In this document: piece after piece, positions 36,524 through 45,253 of the stretch
How the letters are laid out: every line of letters begins with the position of its first letter
Numbering within the stretch: position 1 is the first letter of the stretch
Origin: Bacteroidales bacterium
Lineage (GTDB): Bacteria > Bacteroidota > Bacteroidia > Bacteroidales > P3
Assembly: GCA_017616895.1 (NCBI GenBank)
Contig: JAFZXE010000023.1
Span: 1-64,000, forward strand
Length of the DNA stretch: 64,000 nt
Reading direction: 5' to 3'
Program-made: the position numbers and the translations under genes
Notes under the pieces: model-generated
The model's database searches: none
What the model was told of the DNA's origin: nothing
What the model saw: only the letters and a program-made list of their open reading frames with translations

Positions 36524-37525
36524 ATGCTACTACTTGACGACAACAACACGCAGATGCTCATGGCTGCTGCGGCACAGAAGGGGCCGAAGGGCGAAATGCC
36601 TGTGGATGAATTCGGACAGACGCTGATGACGCAGGACAGCGTGGCGCAGGTGGTGAAAGACAGCCTGAGCAACATGAACCTGGCGGAGATAAAAGATGTG
36701 GTGACGGGGGAGAACACGTTGCTGAAAGACGGGTTGAAGACGTTTGTGGATATGACGGTTGGCTTTGTGCCGAAACTGATAATAGCGATACTGGTGCTGT
36801 GGGTGGGCTTGAAGCTGACGAAGCTGCTGAAGAGGAGCATCATAAAGCTGCTGGACAAGCGGAGCGCGGAGCCGTCGCTGAAGTCGTTCCTGGCATCGCT
36901 GGTGGATGTGCTGCTGAAGGTGATGCTGGTGATCATGGTGATGGACATCATAGGCATCAAGGCGACGTCGTTTATCGCGGTGCTGGGTGCAGCAGGCTTG
37001 GCGGTGGGCATGGCGCTGCAGGGGACGCTGCAGAACTTTGCCGGCGGGGTGATAATACTGCTTATGAAGCCGTTTAAGGTGGGTGACTACATAGAGTGCG
37101 GCACCTTCAAAGGGTATGTGAAGGAGATCAGGATATTCCACACTTTCATGCAGCCGTTCAACGGCAGGACGATCATCGTGCCGAACTCGTCGCTGGCGAC
37201 GACGTCGCTGATAAACCACACGAAGCAGCCGGAGATAAGGCTGGACGTGGTGGCAAGCGTGGCATACGGCACGGACCTGGACTATGCGAAGGGGGTACTC
37301 AAAGATATTATAGACAGCGACCCGCTGATATTGAAAGAGCCGGCAGCGAAAATCGCGGTGAGCGAACTGGGCAGCAGCTCGGTGAACTTCTCGCTGTGGA
37401 TGTGGGTGAAGACGGAGGACTACTGGACGGTGTGGATGCGGATAAGGGAGGAGATATACAACGGATTCAGAGAGAAAGGGATATCGATACCGTTCCCGCA
37501 GATGGATGTGCATGTTAGTAAATAA
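36524..37525 (+). CDS. mscS: Small-conductance mechanosensitive channel (MscS family)
   Basis: A stretch-activated channel that releases solutes on hypo-osmotic shock. The N-terminal 70 residues are soluble and amphipathic. Helices follow at FVPKLIIAILVLWVGLKL and LASLVDVLLKVMLVIMVMDIIG; the pore-lining TM3 is SFIAVLGAAGLAVGMALQGTLQNFAGG, with the Gly/Ala packing pattern of MscS. The cytoplasmic domain starts PFKVGDYIECGTFKGYVKEI and has the VPNSSLATTSLINHT motif. 333 residues is normal for the family; the extra N-terminal soluble part is less common. Confidence 0.92.
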   Translation: MLLLDDNNTQMLMAAAAQKGPKGEMPVDEFGQTLMTQDSVAQVVKDSLSNMNLAEIKDVVTGENTLLKDGLKTFVDMTVGFVPKLIIAILVLWVGLKLTKLLKRSIIKLLDKRSAEPSLKSFLASLVDVLLKVMLVIMVMDIIGIKATSFIAVLGAAGLAVGMALQGTLQNFAGGVIILLMKPFKVGDYIECGTFKGYVKEIRIFHTFMQPFNGRTIIVPNSSLATTSLINHTKQPEIRLDVVASVAYGTDLDYAKGVLKDIIDSDPLILKEPAAKIAVSELGSSSVNFSLWMWVKTEDYWTVWMRIREEIYNGFREKGISIPFPQMDVHVSK

Positions 37526-37529
37526 CGAT

Positions 37530-37590
37530 AACGATAACGTTAACCTTAACGATAACTTATTGAACCTTTTAAACCTTTCAAACATATCAA
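37530..37590 (+). repeat. AACGATAACGATAACG and AACCTTT word repeats before the C10 protease gene
   Basis: ATAACGATAACGATAACG is followed by AACCTTT words and CATATCAACC just before the ATG at 37594. The last word is the one expanded at 46897-46970 and 47588-47724. Confidence 0.5.
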
Positions 37591-37593
37591 CCA

Positions 37594-40440
37594 ATGAATA
37601 AACGTGTCTTTGCGATAATGCTTGCGGCGGCAAGCCTGCAGTTTTTTTCGATCACGAGGGTGCAGGGCCAGGCGATGAAAGAGATGGCAACGGGTCTGCA
37701 GAACGTGAAACTGTATGTAGGAGCCGACGGCTTTGAGGTGAGGACGGCCACCGACGGCCGCACCATAGCCTACGGCCACTGCCAGACGGGCAACGAGCTG
37801 CCGCCGGCCATGATGTGGTGGCTGGGTGAGTATGACCGCGAGATAGAGTTTGCTAAAGAGCAGGGGCTGACGGTCGGCAACGGCCGGTGGGCAGAACGCA
37901 ACGGCCGCACCAAGTCGGCGGGCGACACGGTGGCTCCGATGATAGACTCACGCTGGCGCCAGTATATAGGCTACAACAACATGTGTCCGGAAGACACTTC
38001 GCTAGCCAGCCTGGGCGGACATCCAACCACGGGATGTGTGGCAACGGCCATGGCGCAGATAATGAGATACTGGCATTTCCCGCAGCACGGTATGGGAAGT
38101 ATGAGCTACACCCACGAAGGCGAGTATGAATGTTGGCGATACGGGATGCAGAGTGCCGACTTTGCCAACACGCAATACGACTGGGACAACATGCCGCAGG
38201 TGCTTACGGACAGCAGCACAGAGGAACAGATTGCGGCGGTCGCCACGCTGTGCTACCAATGCGGTGTAAGCGTCAGGATGATGTACAACAGCGACTGTTC
38301 GGGCAGCAGCGGTGCCTACAGCGCCCATGCTTCGACCGCCTTCACGAACACCTTCCACTACAAGCCCAACTACTGCCTGAACCGCAATAGCTACTCGCTC
38401 AACCAGTGGCAGACGATACTGAAAAACGAGATGGACAACGGCAGGCCGGTGCTTTACGGGGGCCAGTCGATTGAAGACACGGCACGCGGCATAGGTGGCG
38501 GCGGCCACGCTTTCATAGCCGACGGCTACGACACCAACGGATACTTCCACATCAACTGGGGTTGGGGCGGCTGGTATGACGGCTATTTCGCCATCTCGTT
38601 GCTCAACCCCGCCGAGCGCTATGAGTTCATCTACGGGCAGCAGGCTGTGGTAGGAGTAGAACCGGAACACAACGCCTTGGCGGTGCCGATGCTGGTTCAA
38701 GGCATAGACCTCGACGGCGAGGACTTCCAGATGGGAGGCAACGTGCAGGGCAGCTATGCTGTGGCCAACGTAGGCGACACAGTGTATGACGGATACATCG
38801 GGGTGAACGTCTATAGTCCCGAAACCTACGACTTCTACGGCTGGCTGGACGCCACCGAGGTACACATACAGCCCGGCGACACCGTGTTCAGAACCTTCGA
38901 CAACCCCGGAATGACACGTCCCGTGGGCATCTACTACGCCTTGGGACAGTACAACGCCACCCCCTTATATGTAACCGACCAAGTCGATAACGCCCTTGCC
39001 TGCTTCAGCAACGGACAGGCCTACTTCAAATCGGTTGACACCAACCGCACAGAGTTGAGAAACGTGACCGTATGCGTCTCATTTGCCGACGAGGACGAAT
39101 GGCTCAGCCGCACCCCGTCAAGCCTCAGGGCAGACATAGAGACCGAAGGAGGCGACAGTTTCTCGCTGCACAACTACGTCTATGCCACCACCGACCAGCA
39201 CACCCACCTCAGAACCGTCATGGCCAACGGGGAGTGGCACGACACCATAATCACCCACATCGACCCCAACCCCCGCTGCCACTACCAGCCTTGGTCAAGC
39301 GACAACATAGCCGGCTATGTCTGCGGATCGAACCGCACGATGAGGGTGAACGAGCTTATCGGAAACATAATGGCTACACTGAACGAGACTGGAATCATAG
39401 ACTATGACCGCGTCATCGACGGCGACGGCGACGGCTATATCGACCTGCTCACCATCATCTTCAAGGACAGCACCGCCATATTCGAAATCGGCGACAAGCC
39501 CGAAACAGGATTCTATAACGGCAATGCCCACTTGAACTACCGCAACGTAGGCAACTACACCATCGTTAACGAGAACGCCGACGTAAGTGCCCATTGCTAC
39601 GGTGCACTGCGAATGCTCGGACTCCCGGACATGAGCCACCGCCTGGCCTGGACACATGTCAATCCGCTTGGAGAGTGGGATATGATGGACCGTCCCAACC
39701 GCCAGCAACCGTCGTACATATTGAAACACAAATACCTCAACATAGGCGCCGAACCCACCGAACTCACCGAGAGCGGATGGTACACCCTGGGCGACGGAAC
39801 ACAGTGCTACAAAATCCCGTTTAGAAAAGACGTCAACAGCAGTTTCCTGCTCGAGATGCGAGACCAAAGCAACTTCTTCGACCAGGGAGTGCCGGCAAGC
39901 GGCCTCACCGTGGCTCGCTGGAACGACACCGGCGACAACGCTGAATTCGATAACAGCAGCGTTCCCCACCGCCTTTGGATGATGCGACCGGGTTCTGAAA
40001 ACGACACTGTACAGGGCGACCTCGACCTTGCCGCCGTCAACGAACTCAGGACCTACTGGACCGGCGACAGCAGCTACTTCACCATCGACTCGGTGAGCAT
40101 GACCGAAAGCCAGGCAAACAACACTGTGACCTTCAAGCTTACCTTCTTCTCTATCGAGCCTGAACCCGAGCCAGAGCCCGAACCCGACCCCGACCCCAAC
40201 GGAATTGACAACGCCTCCGGATTTGCCGTCGCCATATACCCCAATCCCACAACGGGCCTTGTCTATATCAAGTCAGACGCCATCCCAGTCGTCGAAGTCC
40301 TCTCGGTCACCGGGCAGACAATGATGAAAGTCCATAGTCAGTCAATCGACCTCTCAAGCCTGACCCCGGGAATCTATATGCTCCGAATCACCACCCCCCA
40401 CGGCACCAAAGTGAGAAAGGTAATGCTGACAGAGCGATAG
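37594..40440 (+). CDS. Secreted C10 (streptopain-type) cysteine protease with a degenerate M6-like domain and T9SS sorting domain
   Basis: The 948-residue protein is exported to the cell surface. A signal peptide ends at VQGQA; a propeptide-like region covers to about 110. The C10 peptidase domain has the nucleophile Cys148 in PTTGCVATAMAQIMRYW, His305 in GGGGHAFIADGYD and the INWGWGG motif (320-326). From about 490 a second domain resembles M6 (immune inhibitor A): DYDRVIDGDGDGYIDLLTIIF (603-623) and LGLPDM (675-680). The zinc motif HExxH expected five residues before LGLPD reads YGALR, so this domain is probably not a peptidase. A PEPEPEPDPDP linker leads to a type A T9SS C-terminal domain (IYPNPTTGLVYIK, LTPGIYMLRI, KVMLTER). 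Such surface proteases often act in host-protein degradation. Confidence 0.9.
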   Translation: MNKRVFAIMLAAASLQFFSITRVQGQAMKEMATGLQNVKLYVGADGFEVRTATDGRTIAYGHCQTGNELPPAMMWWLGEYDREIEFAKEQGLTVGNGRWAERNGRTKSAGDTVAPMIDSRWRQYIGYNNMCPEDTSLASLGGHPTTGCVATAMAQIMRYWHFPQHGMGSMSYTHEGEYECWRYGMQSADFANTQYDWDNMPQVLTDSSTEEQIAAVATLCYQCGVSVRMMYNSDCSGSSGAYSAHASTAFTNTFHYKPNYCLNRNSYSLNQWQTILKNEMDNGRPVLYGGQSIEDTARGIGGGGHAFIADGYDTNGYFHINWGWGGWYDGYFAISLLNPAERYEFIYGQQAVVGVEPEHNALAVPMLVQGIDLDGEDFQMGGNVQGSYAVANVGDTVYDGYIGVNVYSPETYDFYGWLDATEVHIQPGDTVFRTFDNPGMTRPVGIYYALGQYNATPLYVTDQVDNALACFSNGQAYFKSVDTNRTELRNVTVCVSFADEDEWLSRTPSSLRADIETEGGDSFSLHNYVYATTDQHTHLRTVMANGEWHDTIITHIDPNPRCHYQPWSSDNIAGYVCGSNRTMRVNELIGNIMATLNETGIIDYDRVIDGDGDGYIDLLTIIFKDSTAIFEIGDKPETGFYNGNAHLNYRNVGNYTIVNENADVSAHCYGALRMLGLPDMSHRLAWTHVNPLGEWDMMDRPNRQQPSYILKHKYLNIGAEPTELTESGWYTLGDGTQCYKIPFRKDVNSSFLLEMRDQSNFFDQGVPASGLTVARWNDTGDNAEFDNSSVPHRLWMMRPGSENDTVQGDLDLAAVNELRTYWTGDSSYFTIDSVSMTESQANNTVTFKLTFFSIEPEPEPEPEPDPDPNGIDNASGFAVAIYPNPTTGLVYIKSDAIPVVEVLSVTGQTMMKVHSQSIDLSSLTPGIYMLRITTPHGTKVRKVMLTER

Positions 40441-40454
40441 ACCGTTAACACAAT

Positions 40455-41693
40455 ATGCCTATGAAACGATTACAGACCATACTGCTCGTGCTGACTCTGG
40501 CCACGTTCGGGGCCAAGGCTCAGCAGTCGCAACTTCCACTTTCTCCTACCGCATGGGCTGGTCTGCTGACTTGCGAACCCAGCAACGAACTCTACACCTC
40601 GTTCAGCCACAGTGCGCTTCACATCTGCGACACCGCCAACGGCATCGATGTTGTATATAACTACGGCACCTTCGATTTCGAAACGCCTCATTTCGTTTGG
40701 AAGTTCGCTACCAGAACGCTGGACTACTGCATCTCGAGAGAGAGCTACCGCTCGTTCATTGCTGACTACACCCATCAGCGCCGTGCCGTGTGGGAACAGC
40801 GGCTCAACCTCAGCCAACAGGAAGTCTGCAACATGTTTCTCATGCTCGAGTTCAACTACCAGCCCGAATACCGCTGGTACCGCTACGACTTTTTCCGTGA
40901 CAACTGCGCCACAAGGATTCGTGACATTATATGCCAGTCGCTCGACCATAGAGAGATAGCTTATCCAAAAGAAGACAAAACAGGTAAAAGCTATCGCGAC
41001 ATAGTGTATCAGACCAACGGCAACCGCCTCTGGTGGCGTTTTACCGTCGATTTGGCTCTGGGAGCACGCTGCGACCGCGACCGCTCGACCTTCGAATGTG
41101 CTTTCCTGCCGTTGGAGATGATGCGGCAGTTCGACACGCTGACCGTGGTGACCTCATCCGCCGACTGCAATTCCTCGTCTCTCGGCGAGAAGATTGCACA
41201 ACCCGCCACAAAACTACTCGACGACCATAGGGAACCGCTGCGGCGCAGCGTGTCGCCCAAGAGCACCTTCTGGCTTCTGTTTTTCGCCCTGCTCACCCTC
41301 TCGCTGGTCGGCGTCAAGAAGGGCTGGCGGCTTCGCTGGCTCGACTGCTTCCTTTATCTGGTTCCTGGCCTGCTGTCGCTGGTGGCGCTGTTCCTTTGGT
41401 TCTGTTCGGCTCACTGGTGTGCAAGATGGAACTTCAACCTGCTGTGGGCAAGTCCGCTATTCCTGTATCTCTCCGGAGCCTGCATCCGGTGGCCTCGTAT
41501 CGCCACCCATGGTGGCGAGTTGACCGCCTACCGGGTAGTGGCGTTCATTCAGATTGCACTGCTGCTGGCCGCAATAGGCATGATGGCCACGGGCTGGCCG
41601 CAGCACCTCAACAGGGCCATACTGCCCATTCTCCTTACGCTCTTTACAAGAATCATAGTCAACCTGACATCCATAAACAGTAGAAACAAGTAA
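40455..41693 (+). CDS. DUF4105 domain-containing membrane protein
   Basis: The protein has a signal peptide (TLATFGAKAQ) and then a DUF4105 domain: NELYTSFSHSALHICD, IDVVYNYGTFDF, and WYRYDFFRDNCATRIRDII, with conserved His, Asp and Cys (DNCATR) that resemble a papain-like fold. The last 170 residues contain about four membrane helices, so the domain faces the periplasm. 412 residues. Start at 40455 or at the second Met (40461). It follows the C10 protease by 14 bases and precedes a DUF3857 protein, so the four genes from 37.6 to 45.2 kb may be one envelope-related unit. No precise activity is known. Confidence 0.82.
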   Translation: MPMKRLQTILLVLTLATFGAKAQQSQLPLSPTAWAGLLTCEPSNELYTSFSHSALHICDTANGIDVVYNYGTFDFETPHFVWKFATRTLDYCISRESYRSFIADYTHQRRAVWEQRLNLSQQEVCNMFLMLEFNYQPEYRWYRYDFFRDNCATRIRDIICQSLDHREIAYPKEDKTGKSYRDIVYQTNGNRLWWRFTVDLALGARCDRDRSTFECAFLPLEMMRQFDTLTVVTSSADCNSSSLGEKIAQPATKLLDDHREPLRRSVSPKSTFWLLFFALLTLSLVGVKKGWRLRWLDCFLYLVPGLLSLVALFLWFCSAHWCARWNFNLLWASPLFLYLSGACIRWPRIATHGGELTAYRVVAFIQIALLLAAIGMMATGWPQHLNRAILPILLTLFTRIIVNLTSINSRNK

Positions 41694-41704
41694 AACAATA
41701 CATA

Positions 41705-43609
41705 ATGGCAAAGAAAAAAATGTTTTTGGCGATGCTGGCCTTGGTATTAGCCGCATGCTATGCCCAGGCAGAGAACCAGCGCACCCTCTACGATTCCACC
41801 TACGTTTTTATGGAGTCCAGCGGCCTCAGTCATGTCTATGGCCACAAGCTCATCGAGATGAAGACCGCCCACGGCTGCATGGAAAACAGCGTGATAAAGC
41901 TCGACTACGACCCTCTGTCCGCCTTCGTAGAATTCCAACTCGTGGTTGTCCTCCGGGCAAATGGCAGGCAAGACACCCTGGTTGGCGGAAAAAACAACGT
42001 CAAGGTGTATGACTACACGGCCCCTGCTCGCCTCATCTACTGGGGCGCCAAGCAGAAGATGGTCGAAGTCGGCCACCTCGAAGTCGGCGACCGTCTCGAA
42101 TATCGCACCTACCGCAAAGGTTTCACCTACGCCCTGCTGACCGGCGACGACGACAAATACATCCCGCCCATGCGTGGCCATTTCTACGATATTGTGCCTT
42201 TCTGGTCCAGCGAACCCATCGACCTCAAGGTCTATCGTGTCAATGCGCTGACCTCTAAAAACATGCGCTATCAGGTCTATAACGGCAAGGTGAGGACCGA
42301 GACTCAAAAAGAAGGCAAGCGCACCATCTACACCTTCAGCAAACGCGACATCCGTCCCGTCAAGGGCGAACAGGGCATGCTGGCCCACAACGATGTCGAG
42401 TGCAAGCTCCTCCTCTCCACAAGCCCCGACTGGCAGGCCAAGTCCGTTTGGTTCTACAACGTCAACGAGGACTACGGCAGCTTTAACCCCACCCGCGAGC
42501 TGCTCCGCAAGGTCGATATACTGCTTGTCGATGCAAAGAACGAGCTCGACAGCATCAGCATACTCACCCATTGGGTGTCCGACAACATGCGCTATGCTGG
42601 CATCTCCATGGGTCCTGGCGAGGGCTACACCCTCCACAATGCCGAGATGAACTTCACCGACCGTTGCGGCGTCTGCAAGGACAAGGCCGGCCTGCTCGTC
42701 GCCATGCTTCGGGCTGCCGGGTTCAAAGCCTACGCCGCCATGACCATGGCCGGCGAGCGCATCGACCGCATACCCGCCGACCAGTTCAACCACAGCGTCT
42801 GCGTCGTCCAGCGCCGCAACGGCAACTACGAGCTCCTCGACCCCACCTGGGTGCCCAACGTCCGCGAACTCTGGAGCAGCGCCGAGCAACAGCAGGGCTA
42901 CCTCATGGGCCTGCCCAACGGTGCCGACCTCATGGAAACACCCATATCAGCCCCTGAAAACCACTACCTGAACATCACCGCCAAAACAGCGATAGACAAA
43001 AACGGCACCTTGACTGGCACCGTCACCGTCACCGCCGAAGGACAGAGCGATGCAGCCGTTCGTCGGGTCTTCACCCGTCAGGCCGACTGGCACGACGCCC
43101 TCGAGGCCGAGATTCTCAAAGTCTGCCCGCAGGCAAAGGTGACCGCCATCAACCACACCCGTCCCGAAGACTACCTCCGTCAGCCCGTGAAGATTGTCTA
43201 TACCATCGAGGTGCCCGACTATGCCGTCATCTCCAAAAACGAAGCCGTCTTTATCCCCATCTCCCTGCGTAACATCTTCAGCCGTGCCATGAGTCACCTG
43301 CGTTTCAACACCTCCCAAAACGAAAAGAAATACCCCTTTGCCGACGCCTGCTCAAGGCTCGTCACCATGTCCGAGACCCTCACCCTGCCCTACGAATACA
43401 AAGACTGCCGCTACACCGTCCCCACACCCGTCAACGACCAAACCGGCAGCTACTCCCTCGCCTACAACATCCACGGCGACACATTTGAGATCGTCGAGAC
43501 CCTCTCCCTCAACAAACGCAAGTACGAAGCCTCCGAGTGGCCCACCTTCCGACAGATAGTCCAAAACCAAAACCAAGCCGCCGCCACCCCCATAGTCTTA
43601 GTAAAATAG
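41705..43609 (+). CDS. DUF3857/transglutaminase-like secreted protein
   Basis: The N-terminal DUF3857 domain (about 30-230, with KLIEMKTAHGCMENSVIKLDYDP and GHLEVGDRLEYRTYRKGF) is followed by a transglutaminase-like core with an intact Cys-His-Asp triad: Cys in FTDRCGVCKDKAGLL, His in QFNHSVCVV, Asp in LLDPTWVPN. The C-terminal third is beta-rich. The N-terminus LVLAACYAQA could be a lipoprotein signal (LAAC) or a standard one. 634 residues. Domain function may be peptide-bond hydrolysis or cross-linking; none is shown. It is followed after 103 bases by a paralogous gene. Confidence 0.82.
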   Translation: MAKKKMFLAMLALVLAACYAQAENQRTLYDSTYVFMESSGLSHVYGHKLIEMKTAHGCMENSVIKLDYDPLSAFVEFQLVVVLRANGRQDTLVGGKNNVKVYDYTAPARLIYWGAKQKMVEVGHLEVGDRLEYRTYRKGFTYALLTGDDDKYIPPMRGHFYDIVPFWSSEPIDLKVYRVNALTSKNMRYQVYNGKVRTETQKEGKRTIYTFSKRDIRPVKGEQGMLAHNDVECKLLLSTSPDWQAKSVWFYNVNEDYGSFNPTRELLRKVDILLVDAKNELDSISILTHWVSDNMRYAGISMGPGEGYTLHNAEMNFTDRCGVCKDKAGLLVAMLRAAGFKAYAAMTMAGERIDRIPADQFNHSVCVVQRRNGNYELLDPTWVPNVRELWSSAEQQQGYLMGLPNGADLMETPISAPENHYLNITAKTAIDKNGTLTGTVTVTAEGQSDAAVRRVFTRQADWHDALEAEILKVCPQAKVTAINHTRPEDYLRQPVKIVYTIEVPDYAVISKNEAVFIPISLRNIFSRAMSHLRFNTSQNEKKYPFADACSRLVTMSETLTLPYEYKDCRYTVPTPVNDQTGSYSLAYNIHGDTFEIVETLSLNKRKYEASEWPTFRQIVQNQNQAAATPIVLVK

Positions 43610-43639
43610 TCCCAACCCCGCCAAGGCCGCCAGCAGCCA

Positions 43640-43700
43640 GCAAATACATTTGTCAATTCACAATTCACAATTCACTATTCACAATTCACAATTCGCAAAC
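43640..43700 (+). repeat. Composite repeat remnant: AGCAAATACATTTGTC plus AATTCAC words
   Basis: The 103-base spacer contains GCCAGCAGCCAGC, CAAATACATTTGTC and five to six AATTCAC/TATTCAC words before the next gene. It has no hairpin copy. Confidence 0.65.
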
Positions 43701-43712
43701 TAACCCAATATA

Positions 43713-45236
43713 ATGAAAAAAATATCAATCCTAATCCTCCTGGCAATCTTCGGTTTTCAGTCCCCAGCCTACAATCCCCTGCAGGCCCAATCCACCGAAA
43801 AACCCGATGCCATATACAAACTCATCCGCCAGCGCTACACCGTCCGTCGCGACGGCACCTCCGAGTACAACTACCGCAAAGAGCTCACACTCCTCCGCAA
43901 CCGCGCCATCACCGCCTACGCCGACAAAGGCGAGACCTTCATCGTCTATAACCCCGCCTTCCAAAGCCTCACCGTCAACGAATGTTACACCATTCGCAAA
44001 GACGGCTCCCGCGTCCAGACCCCCAAGCGCGCCTTTGTCGAGCAGCTGCCCTCCGACTGCCAAAGCTGCGGTCGGTTCAACAACCTCGTCGAGCTCGCCA
44101 TCGTCCACACCGCACTCGAATACGACTGCACCATCGTCCTCGACTACACCATAACCTCCCGTACCGACATCCTCCAGCAGAAAATCCAACTCACCCAGGA
44201 CTGCCCCGTCGAACGCTACGAGATAATAATCGACCAGCCCTACGACATGGACTTCTACTACAGCCTCCAGGCCAACGGCGCCGACATCTCCCAGCCCGCC
44301 GACAAACACACCCTCCACCTCGTCGCCAACAACCTCCGTCAATCCTACGCTGACCACTACCTCCCTCCCTCCGAGACCATCTATCCCACTCTCTGGTTCT
44401 CCAACCGCACCTCCGTATCACCCGATATGCAGCAAGTCCGCGGCAAACTCCCCGACGCCGTCAACCTCATCAACTCCGAACGTGTCCGTATCCGCAAACT
44501 CGGCAACCTCAGCTCCCACCAGCGCAACCTCCTCCTCGTCGAAGCCCTGCGTGACTATGTCGCCGACAACATCCGCACCAACAACCTCCCGCCCTCTCTC
44601 CTCAACCATCGCAGCGCCGACGCAGCCCAAGTATGGCACAGCGGCTGCGGCACTCCCTACGAAAAAGCCATAACCCTCGCAGCTCTCCTCCAGCAGGCTG
44701 GCTTCTACGCCTACGCTTCCCTCAACGAGGAACATCTGCTCACCGCCGACAACAAACCCTTCAGCCTCCTCACCTCCGACCAGGCTACCGTCACCGTCGT
44801 CGTCGATGACTCCCAGCTACAACTCTCGGCCTCTCACACCTCCACACCCTCTTCGCCTAAACCCTCTACCCTCACCCCCGAACAAACTGACTCCTTCGTC
44901 ATATACACCATCCCCTCCTCCGACTGCCCCTTCGACATCAATCCCGCCTACCTCCCTTCCCATCGCTCCACCCCTCTCCAGGCCGCCCGTTGCGACACCA
45001 CCTACTCCTACAAACTACCCGACGACCCCCACTCCCTCCTCAAACCCGTCAACCTCTCCTACTCCGTCCAAGGCCTCGGCTCCATATCCATCTCCATCAA
45101 GCAAGTCGGCCACCACACCGAAATCCTCAAACACCTCTCCATCGAACACGACATCGTCTCCCCAGAACAATACCAAGACTTCCGTCAAATGATGATCGAC
45201 TGGAACCAATACAACAAGATCTACCTAAGAAAATAA
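43713..45236 (+). CDS. DUF3857 domain protein with transglutaminase-like remnant
   Basis: Paralogue of the preceding gene. A signal peptide (ISILILLAIFGFQSPAYNPLQAQ region) is followed by a DUF3857 domain (RRDGTSEYNYRKELTLLRNRA, YDCTIVLDYTI). A transglutaminase-like segment with Cys in HSGCGTPYEKAITLAALLQQAGF is present, but the His and Asp parts are not evident, so it may be inactive. 507 residues, shorter than its neighbour. Both strands are strongly C-rich in third positions here, which leaves long open frames on the opposite strand that are not genes. The next gene starts 17 bases downstream. Confidence 0.75.
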   Translation: MKKISILILLAIFGFQSPAYNPLQAQSTEKPDAIYKLIRQRYTVRRDGTSEYNYRKELTLLRNRAITAYADKGETFIVYNPAFQSLTVNECYTIRKDGSRVQTPKRAFVEQLPSDCQSCGRFNNLVELAIVHTALEYDCTIVLDYTITSRTDILQQKIQLTQDCPVERYEIIIDQPYDMDFYYSLQANGADISQPADKHTLHLVANNLRQSYADHYLPPSETIYPTLWFSNRTSVSPDMQQVRGKLPDAVNLINSERVRIRKLGNLSSHQRNLLLVEALRDYVADNIRTNNLPPSLLNHRSADAAQVWHSGCGTPYEKAITLAALLQQAGFYAYASLNEEHLLTADNKPFSLLTSDQATVTVVVDDSQLQLSASHTSTPSSPKPSTLTPEQTDSFVIYTIPSSDCPFDINPAYLPSHRSTPLQAARCDTTYSYKLPDDPHSLLKPVNLSYSVQGLGSISISIKQVGHHTEILKHLSIEHDIVSPEQYQDFRQMMIDWNQYNKIYLRK

Positions 45237-45253
45237 TAAAACCACACAACGCT

